Assembly (NCBI GenBank): GCA_013693815.1
Contig: CP059259.1
Location: 2,100,425 to 2,106,003 of the forward strand
Direction of reading: 5' to 3'
Source of the DNA: Nocardioidaceae bacterium
GTDB lineage: Bacteria > Actinomycetota > Actinomycetes > Propionibacteriales > Nocardioidaceae
DNA: 5,579 nt
Part shown: piece by piece, positions 5,260-5,579 of the stretch
Layout: each line of letters opens with the position of its first letter
How positions within the stretch are numbered: the stretch's first letter is position 1
Program-made: the position numbers and the translations under genes
Notes under the pieces: model-generated
The model's input: the letters and a program-made list of their open reading frames with translations, nothing else
Databases searched by the model: none
Told to the model about the DNA's origin: nothing

Positions 5260-5579
5260 CTAGCCACCGATCGCCGACATGGGGCGGGCCGGCTGGAGGA
5301 AACTGGGGTCGTCGAGTCCGTGCCCAGCGCGCTTGGAGGCCATCGCGGTCCGCCAGCGTTCGGCCAGCTGCTCGTCGGACTCACCAGCGCGCAACGCTGT
5401 GCGCAGATCACTTTCCTGATGCGCGAACAGGCAATTGCGCACCTGGCCATCGGCAGTGAGCCGCACCCGGTCGCAGTCGCCGCAGAACGGGCGGGTCACC
5501 GAGGCGATCACGCCGACGCTACCGGTGCTCCGGCCGCTCGGTCGCTCGTCAACGGTGAACAACTCGGCGGGAGCCGACC
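5260..5579 (-). CDS. moaA: GTP 3',8-cyclase MoaA, C-terminal part (5' end outside window)
   Basis: MoaA is a radical SAM enzyme that converts GTP to 3',8-cyclo-7,8-dihydro-GTP, which MoaC turns into cPMP, the first intermediate of molybdenum cofactor synthesis. Only the C-terminal part (about 106 residues) is present, and the frame is open to the window edge. TTG 5562 lies within the protein and is not the start. The second [4Fe-4S] site that binds GTP is complete: C-x2-C-x13-C in [18 protein letters not shown], preceded by the VTRPF segment. The family's end is intact: [25 protein letters not shown], including the terminal Gly-Gly needed for activity in MoaA. The N-terminal radical SAM CxxxCxxC site must lie beyond 5579. 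It converges on the Cys/His protein gene. Confidence 0.95.
   Translation of the reverse strand, partial: SAPAELFTVDERPSGRSTGSVGVIASVTRPFCGDCDRVRLTADGQVRNCLFAHQESDLRTALRAGESDEQLAERWRTAMASKRAGHGLDDPSFLQPARPMSAIGG

Overview
The window is high-GC DNA with the compact, mostly chromosomal gene content of an actinobacterium. The order fabG–inhA/fabI-like reductase, the mycobacterial-type dodecin, the 409-residue SerB with two ACT domains, the DUF3099 protein and TAnnnT-type -10 boxes all fit Actinomycetota. A propionibacterial or related lineage is my guess, at low confidence. Nothing suggests a mobile element, CRISPR array, RNA gene or recent transfer.

Layout. (1) 1-348 (+) is the 3' end of a gene I cannot identify, followed after 13 nt by serB (362-1591, +), the last step of serine biosynthesis. 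(2) On the minus strand, meeting serB tail to tail with one base between, is the block fabG (3608-2906) – enoyl-ACP reductase (2881-2111) – SixA-type histidine phosphatase (2114-1593). The first two are the two reductive steps of the type II fatty acid elongation cycle. The third overlaps the reductase by 4 nt and is translationally coupled to it. As sequenced, fabG is broken by two single-base losses, each in a run of four C on the coding strand. Restoring one C at each site gives a complete 234-residue FabG, so these look like sequencing or assembly errors. (3) Also on the minus strand is a two-gene unit: dodecin (4564-4352) and a roughly seven-helix membrane protein (4343-3687). (4) A 104-nt divergent promoter region separates this unit from a plus-strand pair: a DUF3099 membrane protein (4669-5004) and a 70-residue Cys/His-rich protein (5001-5213), coupled through a TTGA overlap. 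(5) The window ends in the 3' part of moaA (5579-5260, minus; start outside), convergent with the preceding pair.

How it fits together. The window is housekeeping: serine synthesis, fatty acid elongation, flavin buffering and molybdenum cofactor synthesis, interleaved with three conserved or unidentified actinobacterial genes. I did not find a clear new biological system. The most notable points are the double frameshift in fabG, the putative leaderless starts, the phosphatase coupled to fatty acid synthesis, and the small Cys/His protein coupled to DUF3099.
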